Of a stretch of 64,000 nucleotides of DNA, positions 51,895 to 60,142 are shown one piece after another. The translations under genes were made by a program, and so were the position numbers. Under the pieces are notes generated by a model. The model was not told the DNA's origin and made no database searches. It was given only the letters and a program-made list of their open reading frames with translations. The DNA is from a virus. The stretch lies in the IMG/VR virus record IMGVR_UViG_3300021961_005592, positions 1-64,000 of that record; one strand, 5' to 3'. Every line of letters starts with the position of its first letter. Position 1 is the first letter of the stretch.

Positions 51895-52528
51895 ACTGGT
51901 TACCTTTGGATGTTCATATCCCTATGGTCACGGGTTAAAAGACTGTTACAATTCTAAAGATAAAGGATACGGGCCTACACCAAGCAATTTTGCATTTCCA
52001 GGATTAATTGCGCAACACTGTAATTTTCAAGATGTTAATTTGAGCAGACCTGGAATTAGCAACAAGGGAATAGTGCATAAAATAATGCAATTTGATTTTG
52101 TTAAAGGTGATATATGTTTATTAGCATGGACTCATGTTGATAGGACTTCTCAGATAACTAAAGACGACGATATTGTTTTTATAGGTCCGTGGCAAACTGA
52201 CTCACTTTCAAAAAGTTATTATAAGTATTTTTATGAACATTATGATAATTTGTGGAATACAAAATTGTACATAAACTATGCAAATTTATATTTAAAAAAC
52301 AAAGGCGTCCAGGTTATTAATATACAAGGATACAATGCATCTGAACATATAGAATGGAAAGAATTAGTTGATAAAGATATGATTATGACTTATGAAAATG
52401 TACATTCAGAACCTCTTGATCGTGCATTAGACAATGCACATCCGGGAGAAAAAACTCATAAAAGATTTGCAGAATACATGTTAGTTAGATACGGTTATAT
52501 TTTAAGGAAAAATAAAGTTGAAAATTGA
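51887..52528 (+). CDS. SGNH-type hydrolase/acyl esterase
   Basis: 213 residues. VTFGCSYPYGHGL near the N-terminus places a nucleophile Ser10 in a GCS block (GDS-like), and DNAHPGEKTHKRFAEYM near the C-terminus gives Asp182 and His185 in the DxxH pattern. ISNKGIVHKI could supply the glycine/asparagine block. SGNH enzymes in glycan loci remove or add acetyl groups on sugars. It overlaps GT10-like paralogue 1 by 8 bases and paralogue 2 by 11 bases, so the three are tightly linked. No signal peptide, so it acts in the cytoplasm or, if packaged, on the virion. Confidence 0.65.
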   Translation: MTRLVTFGCSYPYGHGLKDCYNSKDKGYGPTPSNFAFPGLIAQHCNFQDVNLSRPGISNKGIVHKIMQFDFVKGDICLLAWTHVDRTSQITKDDDIVFIGPWQTDSLSKSYYKYFYEHYDNLWNTKLYINYANLYLKNKGVQVINIQGYNASEHIEWKELVDKDMIMTYENVHSEPLDRALDNAHPGEKTHKRFAEYMLVRYGYILRKNKVEN

Positions 52529-53753
52529 TTTGTATTTTGAAAACGATGGAAATAGTTACACTGTTGAAAATAGAAAGCCGTTTCTAAACGGAATACCAAA
52601 AAATCTAGTATCTAAAGTTATTATTACACCCAAAGGTAGCCCAGCCGAATGTTATTTTGGAATGTTTGACGGTAGTTTTAGAAAAATTTTTTCAGTTAAT
52701 ACAAGTATTCCTGAAAATAAAAAATTTTTTTATCCTATAATTTTTAGTTTATCTGCATTAGGGGATTATGCTAAACAAATAACAATACAACCAGAAATAG
52801 TAAAATTAATTAACGAAAATTGGTGTAAAATTTTATTAGTATGTCCTTATGAAGGATGGCCGTGGAGACTTTATGATAAAGTAATAGATGGTATAATAAA
52901 AAAATATAAGATAAAACATTCGCATATTGTCTTAATGACAGCTAAGTTGAATGATCACCCTAAATGCAAAGTAGTCTATTATAACAATTGGGAAGTAGCA
53001 GCATCTAATAGACGCTTCGCCGAAGATCGATTACTAGGTAGAACAGCAGTTTTGTCTAGTAGTATTAGACCTTATAAGTTTATATGTTTAAATCGTCGAG
53101 CAACTGTACACAGATATGGCACAGTGTCACAATTATGGCCTTATAGAGATCAAGGACTACTTAGTTTTTGGCAGCACGGCTTCCACCAAAACGATACTCA
53201 GTATATTCGAGAACAAAAAAATCAATTCTATCATAATATGCCAATTTTAGCACAGTCTTGGATAACGCAGAGGATAGACAATCATATGCCTTTAGCATTG
53301 CCTGCTGACCTTGATCCGTACGATAGCACAGACAATGAAAACAATCCAACATCTGATCCGCATTCTAAAAAGTTTTACAACAGTTATTTGCATATAGTAA
53401 CTGAAACAACAATGTCTGACGAGGGATTTTTTAGCGAAAAGATATTTAAGCCTGCTATTTATTTCCAGCCATTTGTATTAATAGGACAAAAACACGGTCT
53501 TGAAAATCTAAGAAAAATTGGATATAAAACGTTTTCTAATGTAATAGATGAAAGTTATGATCTAGAACCGGACAATCAAACTCGACTTATAAAGGCTACG
53601 AATGCGGCAATTGAGTTTACTAAAATTGTCAATAACGATTTGATGCGTAAACTTTTGCCAATACTCGAGCATAATGCAGTCAACTTTATGAATAGAGCAA
53701 AAACAATTATTAGCACACTGCAAAATGATTTAGCATCATCTTTGGAAAACTAG
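52518..53753 (+). CDS. GT10-like glycosyltransferase (paralogue 2 of 3)
   Basis: 411 residues, starting at TTG (52518), chosen because AAGGAA lies eight bases upstream. It shares with paralogue 1 the segments YKFICLNRRATVHRYGTVSQ, YLHIVTETT, FFSEKIFKPAIYFQPFVLIG (about residue 303) and IGYKTFSNVIDESYD. The N-terminal halves are more distant. The duplication flanks the SGNH gene, so a unit of transferase, esterase and transferase may build and trim one structure. It ends the first transcription unit of the island; a second promoter follows at 53742. Confidence 0.6.
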   Translation: MKIDLYFENDGNSYTVENRKPFLNGIPKNLVSKVIITPKGSPAECYFGMFDGSFRKIFSVNTSIPENKKFFYPIIFSLSALGDYAKQITIQPEIVKLINENWCKILLVCPYEGWPWRLYDKVIDGIIKKYKIKHSHIVLMTAKLNDHPKCKVVYYNNWEVAASNRRFAEDRLLGRTAVLSSSIRPYKFICLNRRATVHRYGTVSQLWPYRDQGLLSFWQHGFHQNDTQYIREQKNQFYHNMPILAQSWITQRIDNHMPLALPADLDPYDSTDNENNPTSDPHSKKFYNSYLHIVTETTMSDEGFFSEKIFKPAIYFQPFVLIGQKHGLENLRKIGYKTFSNVIDESYDLEPDNQTRLIKATNAAIEFTKIVNNDLMRKLLPILEHNAVNFMNRAKTIISTLQNDLASSLEN

Positions 53754-53771
53754 CTTAAAAGTTTGTATAAT
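53742..53771 (+). promoter_or_regulatory. Internal sigma-70-like promoter of the island
   Basis: TTGGAA (53742-53747) and TATAAT (53766-53771) are 18 bases apart: -35 matches four of six, -10 is perfect. It overlaps the 3' end of GT10-like paralogue 2 and precedes a strong AAGGAG ribosome site for the gene at 53804. Confidence 0.5.
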
Positions 53772-53803
53772 TAATTAAAACACAGTTTATTTAAGGAGAA
53801 GAT

Positions 53804-55033
53804 ATGAAAGTAGCAATGATTGGTTGCGGAAAACTCGGGCTACCTTGTGCTGAGGTAATGAGCCAACATTATGATGTAGTAGGGTACGATGTAGTAAAAG
53901 ACCCTGACGCACAAATTCTGCTGTTAGATTCTATTGAAGAGACTGTAAAAGATAGAGACTTAATTTTTGTAGCAGTTCCAACTCCACACGATCCTAAGTA
54001 TGGCGGAAGCAAGCCTATAGCTGAAATGCCCCCAAAAGATTTTGACTATTCAATTGTGCAAAAAGTTTTAAAAGAAATTAATCCGCACGTTAACAAAAAT
54101 CAATTAGTTGTGCTAATCAGCACAGTACTACCTGGTACAGTTCGCGCACACTTAGAACCATTAATTACTAATGCACGTTTTATCTACAATCCCTATCTAA
54201 TTGCAATGGGATCTGTTAAGTGGGACATGGTAAATCCAGAGTGCTTAATTATTGGTACAGAAGATGGCACTGAAACAGGTGATGCGCAATTACTAGTTGA
54301 CTTCTACAAGCCAATTATGGAAAACGATCCTACAGTTAATATTGGTACTTGGGACGAAGCTGAGTCTATTAAAATTTTCTATAATACATTTATTAGCGCA
54401 AAAATTGGTCTTGTAAATATGATACAAGATGTTGCCGAAGCTAATGGAAACATTAATGTTGATGTAGTTACCGATGCACTTAAAAAAGCAACACAACGTA
54501 TTACAGGGCCACGCTATTTAACAGCAGGCCTAGGTGACGCTGGAGCATGTCATCCTAGAGACAATATTGCTCTACGTTATCTTGCCGAAAGACTTGATTT
54601 AGGTTACGATTTATTTCATGCAATTATGCACAGCAGAGACATACAAGCAAACCGTATGGCAAATAAATTAGTTAAAATTGCTAAAGAACGTAGCCTACCA
54701 GTAGTTATACACGGTCGTGCATACAAGCCTTACGTTCCTTATACTATAGGAAGTTATAGTGAACTAGTAGGGCATTTTGTAGAAGAAGCAGGAGTGCAGC
54801 TAACGTATTCAGATCCTTTAACCGGAGACACAGATCCAATAACAGAACCTAGCGTAATACTATTAGCACACAATGCTAGAGTCACTTATGAAGGCACCGG
54901 AGTTGTTGTAAATAATGATAGTTTCTATTTTATAATACCAAACGGAAGTGTTCTTGTAGATCCTTGGAGAACCACACCTCAAATGGAAGGCATTGAAGTA
55001 ATACACTATGGAAATACAAGACAAACAAAATAA
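53804..55033 (+). CDS. UDP-glucose/GDP-mannose dehydrogenase family protein
   Basis: 409 residues. The N-terminus MKVAMIGCGKLGLPCAEVM holds the NAD-binding GxGxxG (Gly7, Gly9, Gly12). Next come LISTVLPGTVRAHLEPLI, ESIKIFYNTFISAKIGLVNM and, in the active site, AGLGDAGACHPRDNIALRYL with the nucleophile Cys249. These enzymes oxidise a nucleotide-sugar C6 alcohol to the acid, making UDP-glucuronate or a related uronate for surface glycans. The middle-domain Lys and Asn residues (KIFYN) are kept. The C-terminal domain is shorter and more divergent than in bacterial forms. Strong ribosome site AAGGAG and its own promoter. Confidence 0.85.
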   Translation: MKVAMIGCGKLGLPCAEVMSQHYDVVGYDVVKDPDAQILLLDSIEETVKDRDLIFVAVPTPHDPKYGGSKPIAEMPPKDFDYSIVQKVLKEINPHVNKNQLVVLISTVLPGTVRAHLEPLITNARFIYNPYLIAMGSVKWDMVNPECLIIGTEDGTETGDAQLLVDFYKPIMENDPTVNIGTWDEAESIKIFYNTFISAKIGLVNMIQDVAEANGNINVDVVTDALKKATQRITGPRYLTAGLGDAGACHPRDNIALRYLAERLDLGYDLFHAIMHSRDIQANRMANKLVKIAKERSLPVVIHGRAYKPYVPYTIGSYSELVGHFVEEAGVQLTYSDPLTGDTDPITEPSVILLAHNARVTYEGTGVVVNNDSFYFIIPNGSVLVDPWRTTPQMEGIEVIHYGNTRQTK

Positions 55034-56108
55034 ATTTTGTAAAGCAATGAGTAATTCCTTAAGTTTTAGAATTCCTGGCGACTCTAATACATTAACATTT
55101 AATCCTTGTTGTCTTTACGACGATTACATACCGTTTCACCCAACCCTCTTTAAAAAAACTAGAGACATGTTTATTGCTTCTGATAAAGATTTTTTGCCTG
55201 GTTGCAGCAAGTGTAAACTAAAAGAAAAAACACATAATACAAGTCATAGGCTTTTAATGAACAGAGATATACCAGACGGCATTGGCACTGATATACACAA
55301 ATTAGAACTTGTACTTGATACAACATGTAATGCTGCTTGCATACAATGCGGAACCTTTCAAAGTAGTTTATGGAGGAACGAAGTTGCCTTGCGCGACAAA
55401 AATTACAAACATATCCAACCAGAATTACAAATAGACGCTAAAGTTAAAATGATTAAAAATAGTATAGACTTTAGCAAAGTTAAAGAGTTTCATTTTTGGG
55501 GCGGAGAGCCTTTACTTACTGACACACATTTAAAATTTTTAAATGAAATTGAAGATCCATCAGATGTTGTTGTTAGATACACAACTAATGGAAGTATATT
55601 CCCATCTGATGATGTTTTAAAATTATGGGAAAAATTTAAAGAAGTAAAAATTGGCATAAGTACAGACGGTATTGGAGATAGGTTTCATTACATAAGATGG
55701 CCATTAAGTTGGGACAAAGTTTCAAAAAACATAATAAAATTCAAAAATGAAACTCCCTTAAATATAGAATTTTTTGTTAATTGTTGTACAATTCCATTAA
55801 ATGTTTATTATACTAATGAACTTTCAGAATGGTTAGATATTAACTTTAGCAGACATTTAAACGGAACAAAAATTAATTGTAATTATATTAGAGGTGAAGG
55901 TATACTAGATCTTGCATGTACTCCAGAACCGTTGAGAGAAGTAGTAATAAAAAAATTAGGTGATGATCATGTAATTAGTAAGTTACTAACTGAATTACCA
56001 GTATTAGATTCTAAACATATGTTAAATCATATTAGGCAATGGGATCCAGTAAGAAAATTAGATTGGAAGAAAACGTTTCCAGAGATAGTGGAATATTTTA
56101 ATGTTTAA
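55008..56108 (+). CDS. Radical SAM protein
   Basis: 366 residues. LELVLDTTCNAACIQCGTFQ carries the CxxxCxxC motif (Cys107, Cys111, Cys114) that binds a 4Fe-4S cluster and cleaves S-adenosylmethionine. FHFWGGEPLLTDTHLKFL is the GGEP motif that binds the SAM amine. Upstream, CSKCKLKE supplies extra cysteines that may bind a metal. Proteins of this type are linked to peptide or sugar modification, or to glycan loci. Two starts are possible: ATG at 55008, inside the upstream gene's end, or ATG at 55047 just after that gene; both keep all motifs. It overlaps the PP-loop gene by 8 bases, so they likely act together. Confidence 0.85.
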   Translation: MEIQDKQNKFCKAMSNSLSFRIPGDSNTLTFNPCCLYDDYIPFHPTLFKKTRDMFIASDKDFLPGCSKCKLKEKTHNTSHRLLMNRDIPDGIGTDIHKLELVLDTTCNAACIQCGTFQSSLWRNEVALRDKNYKHIQPELQIDAKVKMIKNSIDFSKVKEFHFWGGEPLLTDTHLKFLNEIEDPSDVVVRYTTNGSIFPSDDVLKLWEKFKEVKIGISTDGIGDRFHYIRWPLSWDKVSKNIIKFKNETPLNIEFFVNCCTIPLNVYYTNELSEWLDINFSRHLNGTKINCNYIRGEGILDLACTPEPLREVVIKKLGDDHVISKLLTELPVLDSKHMLNHIRQWDPVRKLDWKKTFPEIVEYFNV

Positions 56109-57225
56109 CCCTGATAGACTAGGTTATTATAGAGTTGGCTGGAAAAAATTTTACAACAAAACACTAGCACTACTAGAAAGTAAACAAACAGGATATGATG
56201 TTGATTGGATATTCAACAACGATGTCTACGGAAAAATTAACTGGACTGTTCCTGTTAATGAAACTCTAGAACAATTATATTTGCGTAGAGCATTACAACT
56301 ACGCAATGACTACGATTACCTTGTTTTATATTTTAGTGGTGGTGCTGATAGTACAAATATCTTAAAGGTATTTGTTGACAACAATATCTTTTTAGACGAA
56401 ATTGTCATGCAATACCCTGAACCAACAGTTAAAACATTCAATGAACAAGACAGGTCAAATAAAAATATTTACAGCGAAATTAAATACCAAGCAATCCCAA
56501 CCATAAACAATTTAAAAATAAATCCTAAAACACATATACGGTATCAAGATTTTGCAAAACCATTGCTTGAACTATTAGATAAAGACGATTGGTTTGATCA
56601 AATACCTATGGGTACTAACATAAGCCCGTCGGGTATTGGTAGGCAAATATCTCAGGTAGTTGAACCTCACATATTAGAACTATGTAGTAAAGGTAAAAAT
56701 ATTGCACAAATACTCGGAGTTGACAAACCGTTAGTGTATTCTGATGGTGTCAATTATTTTGCTTATTTTTCAGATGTAAGTGCCATGCATTCGCCCCCGG
56801 TAGATTTTACACAAAGCGAAGTTTTTAACAATCTGTATCATACTGAATTTTTTTACTGGACACCAGACCTTCCTGAGATTGTAGTCAAGCAAGCACAACT
56901 TATTAAAGCCTATTGTGAAACAAGTGAAGATGCCAAGTTAAAAATTATGTCGTCGATGAAAAAACACATTGGAACATTTAGGCCTTTGCTACATTCAATA
57001 ATATATTCACCAAGCCTTGTAATAGCATGGGATCCTGAGAAACCAAATTCAAAAGTAGTAAGACCAATGGACCAATGGTTTTGGGAGACGGGAACCACAA
57101 ATCAGGTAGGAAACTATCGTGCAGTGATAAAATACTTACGAGAAAATACAAATACCAAGCACATGATTGACAATGATATTGAAAACGGACTTTCTGCACA
57201 TACAACAGGATTTTACAAATTATAA
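56101..57225 (+). CDS. PP-loop ATPase 1 (asparagine-synthetase-like, no glutaminase)
   Basis: 374 residues. LYFSGGADSTNILKVF holds the PP-loop SGGxDS (Ser79-Gly81) that adenylates a substrate and releases pyrophosphate. No N-terminal Cys glutaminase domain is present, so ammonia or another amine must come from elsewhere. Two more PP-loop genes lie at 60139 and 61613. Such enzymes make amides, thiolate tRNA or modify sugars (for example amidotransferases of O-antigen loci). Substrate is unknown. It follows the radical SAM gene with an 8-base overlap. The rest of the chain (aromatic C-terminus) is not alike to a known family by eye. Confidence 0.75.
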   Translation: MFNPDRLGYYRVGWKKFYNKTLALLESKQTGYDVDWIFNNDVYGKINWTVPVNETLEQLYLRRALQLRNDYDYLVLYFSGGADSTNILKVFVDNNIFLDEIVMQYPEPTVKTFNEQDRSNKNIYSEIKYQAIPTINNLKINPKTHIRYQDFAKPLLELLDKDDWFDQIPMGTNISPSGIGRQISQVVEPHILELCSKGKNIAQILGVDKPLVYSDGVNYFAYFSDVSAMHSPPVDFTQSEVFNNLYHTEFFYWTPDLPEIVVKQAQLIKAYCETSEDAKLKIMSSMKKHIGTFRPLLHSIIYSPSLVIAWDPEKPNSKVVRPMDQWFWETGTTNQVGNYRAVIKYLRENTNTKHMIDNDIENGLSAHTTGFYKL

Positions 57226-57238
57226 GAGGAACCATAAT

Positions 57239-57676
57239 ATGGGAAAAATGAACGAAGTACAAAAAAGAAGTATAGCAAAAGCACTTACAGCAAGAGTAAT
57301 GTTTACATGTAGTCATTTAGTAAATGGGTTCATTGTTACTGGTTCTTGGGTTATTGGTGCGCAGATTGTAGGTATTGCAGCAGTTGTGAATCTACTGTTG
57401 TTTTGGTTGCACGAAAGAGTATGGAATTGGGTGCAATGGAACCGTAAACCAGCAGATAACCTATTCTTTTCAGACGGACATCCAAGAACTGTTAGCAAGT
57501 CAGCAACATGGAGAGCAGTAATCACAATAAACAATTTTGTTATTCCGTACATTACAACAGGATCATGGAAGGCAGCAGCAGCCTTTTTAACTATTGCAAC
57601 GGTAATGAATATTGTACTGTATTACACACATGAAAGAGTGTGGAATAGATTTGCATGGGGGAAAGAAGCAGTATAG
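57239..57676 (+). CDS. Duplicated DUF2061 small membrane protein
   Basis: 145 residues from ATG 57239, chosen because AGAGGA lies nine bases upstream; an earlier ATG at 57167 would overlap the PP-loop gene. Two copies of the same unit follow: SIAKALTARVMFTCSHLVNG...TGSWVIGA...HERVWNWVQW (about 11-68) and SKSATWRAVITINN...TGSWKAAA...HERVWNRFAWG (about 84-143). Each unit has two hydrophobic helices and the HERVWN end. DUF2061 proteins are predicted inner-membrane proteins of unknown function. It may be a membrane anchor for the neighbouring enzymes. Confidence 0.75.
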   Translation: MGKMNEVQKRSIAKALTARVMFTCSHLVNGFIVTGSWVIGAQIVGIAAVVNLLLFWLHERVWNWVQWNRKPADNLFFSDGHPRTVSKSATWRAVITINNFVIPYITTGSWKAAAAFLTIATVMNIVLYYTHERVWNRFAWGKEAV

Positions 57677-57677
57677 A

Positions 57678-58022
57678 ATGAAAGCGTATTGTAAATCTAA
57701 AATTCATAGGGCTACTGTTACTGACGGTAGCCTAAACTACTCTGGTAGTATTACTATTGGCAAAAATATGCTAGATGCTGCTGGTATTGACCTTTATGAA
57801 TTTGTGCATGTTAACAACATTAATAATGCTGCTCACTGGGAAACATATGTTATTGAAGGAAAAGACAATGAAATTATTCTTAACGGAGCACCAGCAAGAT
57901 TATTTCAACCGGGCGATTTAGTAACAATAATGTCCTTAGAGTACAGTGATAAGTTTAAGGAACACACAGTAGTTCTTGTCGATAACAAAAACAACGTAAC
58001 AGAAATTAAAAAAATTAGTTAG
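57678..58022 (+). CDS. panD: PanD-like pyruvoyl aspartate 1-decarboxylase with an altered active site
   Basis: 114 residues from ATG 57678, one base after the upstream stop. The pattern KSKIHRATVT, then SLNYSGSITI, LDAAGIDLYE, NGAPARLFQPGDLVTI fits PanD closely. Gly23-Ser24 is the self-cleavage site that makes the pyruvoyl cofactor; Lys8 and Tyr in TYVI are kept. PanD converts aspartate to beta-alanine, the precursor of pantothenate and coenzyme A. One odd point: by alignment with E. coli and M. tuberculosis PanD the substrate-binding Arg54 is replaced (NNAAHWETY against NGARLVTY), so a His stands there. It may use another amino acid or make beta-alanine poorly. Confidence 0.85.
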   Translation: MKAYCKSKIHRATVTDGSLNYSGSITIGKNMLDAAGIDLYEFVHVNNINNAAHWETYVIEGKDNEIILNGAPARLFQPGDLVTIMSLEYSDKFKEHTVVLVDNKNNVTEIKKIS

Positions 58023-58023
58023 A

Positions 58024-58896
58024 GTGTTTAAATGTAAGTATCCAATAATCGCAGCACCTATGAATCAGGTGTCTGATCTAAACCTTGCTATTGCGGTGCA
58101 TAAAGCAGGCGGGTTTCCTTCCATTAGCGGATACTGCTACAAGAATGCAAATCAATTAATTAACGCTTTAGAGGATTTTGTAAAAATTACAGGATCATCA
58201 AATTTAATTCTTGCTATAGATGAGCACTGGCTACTAAATCCCAACATAATTTCTACTATTAAACGTTTAAACATATCTCACCTTTTCAAATACTTTAATG
58301 AAAATCCAAAATTTCCTTTAGAAACTAAATTAGCATGGCGAGAACCAATTGATAAACTACTAGAAAAATTAGATAGTCAGTTAATTGGAATACTACCTAA
58401 TTTTAATGACATACAAGATTTAGATAAGATATATTTTCTTAAAGGAAATGATGGCGCGGGCAGGCCCGGCGCCGCCACTACAAAAGAATTATTTGACTAC
58501 CATATACAGCAAACTCCAAACGCAAAATTAGTTCCAATGGGTGGAGTAGGTACAGCAAGTCAAGTAAAATACTATATAGATAACGGTGCAATTGCAGTTA
58601 GTGTTGGCACACTATTAGCAGCATCAAAAGAAAGTTGTTTAACAGAAGCAGTTAAACAAGCAATGGTTGCAGCTAGTAATTCTAATTTATCTATATTGGA
58701 TACAAATCTAAAGCAGCAAGGGTTAGTTTTTAAGGAGTTTTCTGGATATGATACAGCTAATCACACCAATTCTTTAAAATTGGGTATTAATTCTAACGCA
58801 GATGCTGGGCATATATTTGCTGGTCATGGAATTAACTTTATTAATACAATTGATGATGTTGCGTCTATTATACTGAAGTTAGCAGACAAAATATAA
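58024..58896 (+). CDS. Nitronate-monooxygenase-like FMN TIM-barrel protein
   Basis: 290 residues from GTG 58024, two bases after the PanD stop. Family signs: YPIIAAPMNQVSDLNLAIAV and KAGGFPSI at the start, then GNDGAGRPGAATTKELF, VPMGGVGTASQVKYYIDNGA and SVGTLLAASKES, and GHIFAGHGINFINTIDD at the end. These fit the 2-nitropropane dioxygenase / enoyl-reductase FMN group, with the GG phosphate-binding turn. The usual GHxGGH-type loop is changed to GNDGAGRP, so the reaction may differ. It sits directly after the PanD-like gene, which hints that it oxidises or reduces a product of that step. Substrate unknown. Confidence 0.7.
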   Translation: MFKCKYPIIAAPMNQVSDLNLAIAVHKAGGFPSISGYCYKNANQLINALEDFVKITGSSNLILAIDEHWLLNPNIISTIKRLNISHLFKYFNENPKFPLETKLAWREPIDKLLEKLDSQLIGILPNFNDIQDLDKIYFLKGNDGAGRPGAATTKELFDYHIQQTPNAKLVPMGGVGTASQVKYYIDNGAIAVSVGTLLAASKESCLTEAVKQAMVAASNSNLSILDTNLKQQGLVFKEFSGYDTANHTNSLKLGINSNADAGHIFAGHGINFINTIDDVASIILKLADKI

Positions 58897-58899
58897 ATA
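58892..58899 (+). promoter_or_regulatory. Exact T4-type late promoter inside the island
   Basis: TATAAATA is an exact late box overlapping the stop of the NMO-like gene. A start near 58905 leads into GAAAGG and the ATG at 58926. Cupin and following genes would therefore be expressed with the virion genes. Confidence 0.7.
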
Positions 58900-58925
58900 T
58901 ATTCATATAATGAAAGAAAGGTATA

Positions 58926-59537
58926 ATGCTAAATTATAAGGTATTTAATATTGATGCCCCACACATGACTGAAAGCAGTATATTTGATTTATATCAATAC
59001 AAAGTGTACATAGGGAAAAACAGTGTAAGTACTAATAATAAAAATAGCTATTGGTACATTGAAGATAACACAGTAATTTCTAAATCAGGTGACGATAGTA
59101 TTATTGATAGTGGAATATTGTGTATAGAAATATTTGGATATACACCAGAGACTAGAACTAGCACCTACAGTAGGTATACAGATTTGCCCTACATTAACGG
59201 TTGTAGTAGCAAACAGTTAATACCACCCAACAGGTTAGGTGATCCTACTTGGCAACTTTTACTACTGCCTCAGCATACTAGTGAACAGTCACATCATATT
59301 CATTCAACTGCACGGATAGTATATGTAGCAGAAGGAGAAGGTAAGAGCATCATTGGACAAGATGGTCATACAACTGAAATTAATTTAACTCCAGGCACTG
59401 TTATTATTTTAGATAAAATGGTGCCGCATCATTTTGTCACAACTGACAGCCATTTATTAGTTTTACCTCTGCATGTTTACAGTAGTGTAGCAGGCGAAAC
59501 AACTCATCCAATGCGAAGCGGAACACACGAAATATGA
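58926..59537 (+). CDS. Cupin-domain protein
   Basis: 203 residues. The C-terminal half is a cupin barrel: SHHIHSTARIVYVAEGEGKS gives His123, His124 and His126, then NLTPGTVIILDKMVPHHFVT gives a second His pair. These residues can bind a metal ion. The N-terminal 100 residues are beta-rich and unknown. Cupins include isomerases, dioxygenases, epimerases and small-molecule sensors. No substrate can be named. It has an exact late promoter and overlaps the next gene by 4 bases (ATGA). Confidence 0.7.
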   Translation: MLNYKVFNIDAPHMTESSIFDLYQYKVYIGKNSVSTNNKNSYWYIEDNTVISKSGDDSIIDSGILCIEIFGYTPETRTSTYSRYTDLPYINGCSSKQLIPPNRLGDPTWQLLLLPQHTSEQSHHIHSTARIVYVAEGEGKSIIGQDGHTTEINLTPGTVIILDKMVPHHFVTTDSHLLVLPLHVYSSVAGETTHPMRSGTHEI

Positions 59538-60142
59538 CATCAGAAACAGTATTAGTTGTTGATAGAGAGATTCAACGTATAGCATGTTCTACACCAGAAC
59601 TTCATCAGGCAGTAGCATTAGCTGAAGGATTAATTAATTGTGGTGTAAGAGTAGTTTCGTTAGAAAATAATACTTACAATTTTAATGATATTAATATTCA
59701 CTATCAGTATAGTGATGGTAAAATACGGATTTTAAGTCCATATCAAATTCCTAATAATTGGATGGCGTTTCGAACACAGGTAATAGATCGAATAGAACCC
59801 TTGCAGATATTAATTAATCAAGCAAAAAGTAGAACAAGCGATCTTGATAATTACTACAATACACCAATGTTTACAGCAATTTTAGCAGTTGAATTAGAAA
59901 AATGTAAACCTAATGAAAATAGGTATTCTTTGGCTATAGAAGAGTGGGCATTGATGCAAGATGTATCTGTTGAAGTTGCGTATAAAGAGTTAAAAATTAA
60001 ATATGAAGATATATCATTAACATACATGAGGAACAACGCACTTTACTCTAGATTTGTAAGAAAAATTAATCAAACTGTTGGGAAAGATAATTTGAAACAA
60101 GTTATTAATGAGTTTAGTCGTAAATTTGGAATTTTAATATGA
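59534..60142 (+). CDS. Unknown protein paired with PP-loop ATPase 2
   Basis: 202 residues, not recognised. It begins MTSETVLVVDREIQRIACST and has helical segments LHQAVALAEGLINCGVRVVS and FTAILAVELEKCKPNENRYS; the C-terminal third is charged. It overlaps the cupin gene and the next PP-loop gene by 4 bases each (ATGA), so it is made in step with both. It may be a partner or substrate carrier of the PP-loop enzyme, but the sequence gives no direct sign. Confidence 0.65.
   Translation: MTSETVLVVDREIQRIACSTPELHQAVALAEGLINCGVRVVSLENNTYNFNDINIHYQYSDGKIRILSPYQIPNNWMAFRTQVIDRIEPLQILINQAKSRTSDLDNYYNTPMFTAILAVELEKCKPNENRYSLAIEEWALMQDVSVEVAYKELKIKYEDISLTYMRNNALYSRFVRKINQTVGKDNLKQVINEFSRKFGILI

Noticed and set aside
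57167-57238. Upstream start for the DUF2061 protein
   Set aside because: It would overlap the PP-loop gene by 59 bases, while AGAGGA lies correctly before the ATG at 57239.
57612-57677. Upstream extension of the PanD-like gene
   Set aside because: The extra 22 residues lie in the DUF2061 gene and have no PanD similarity; the family begins at the ATG at 57678.
58926-59537. Assigning the cupin as a sugar epimerase (RmlC-type)
   Set aside because: Only the metal-binding His pattern is visible; the RmlC length and active-site order are not.
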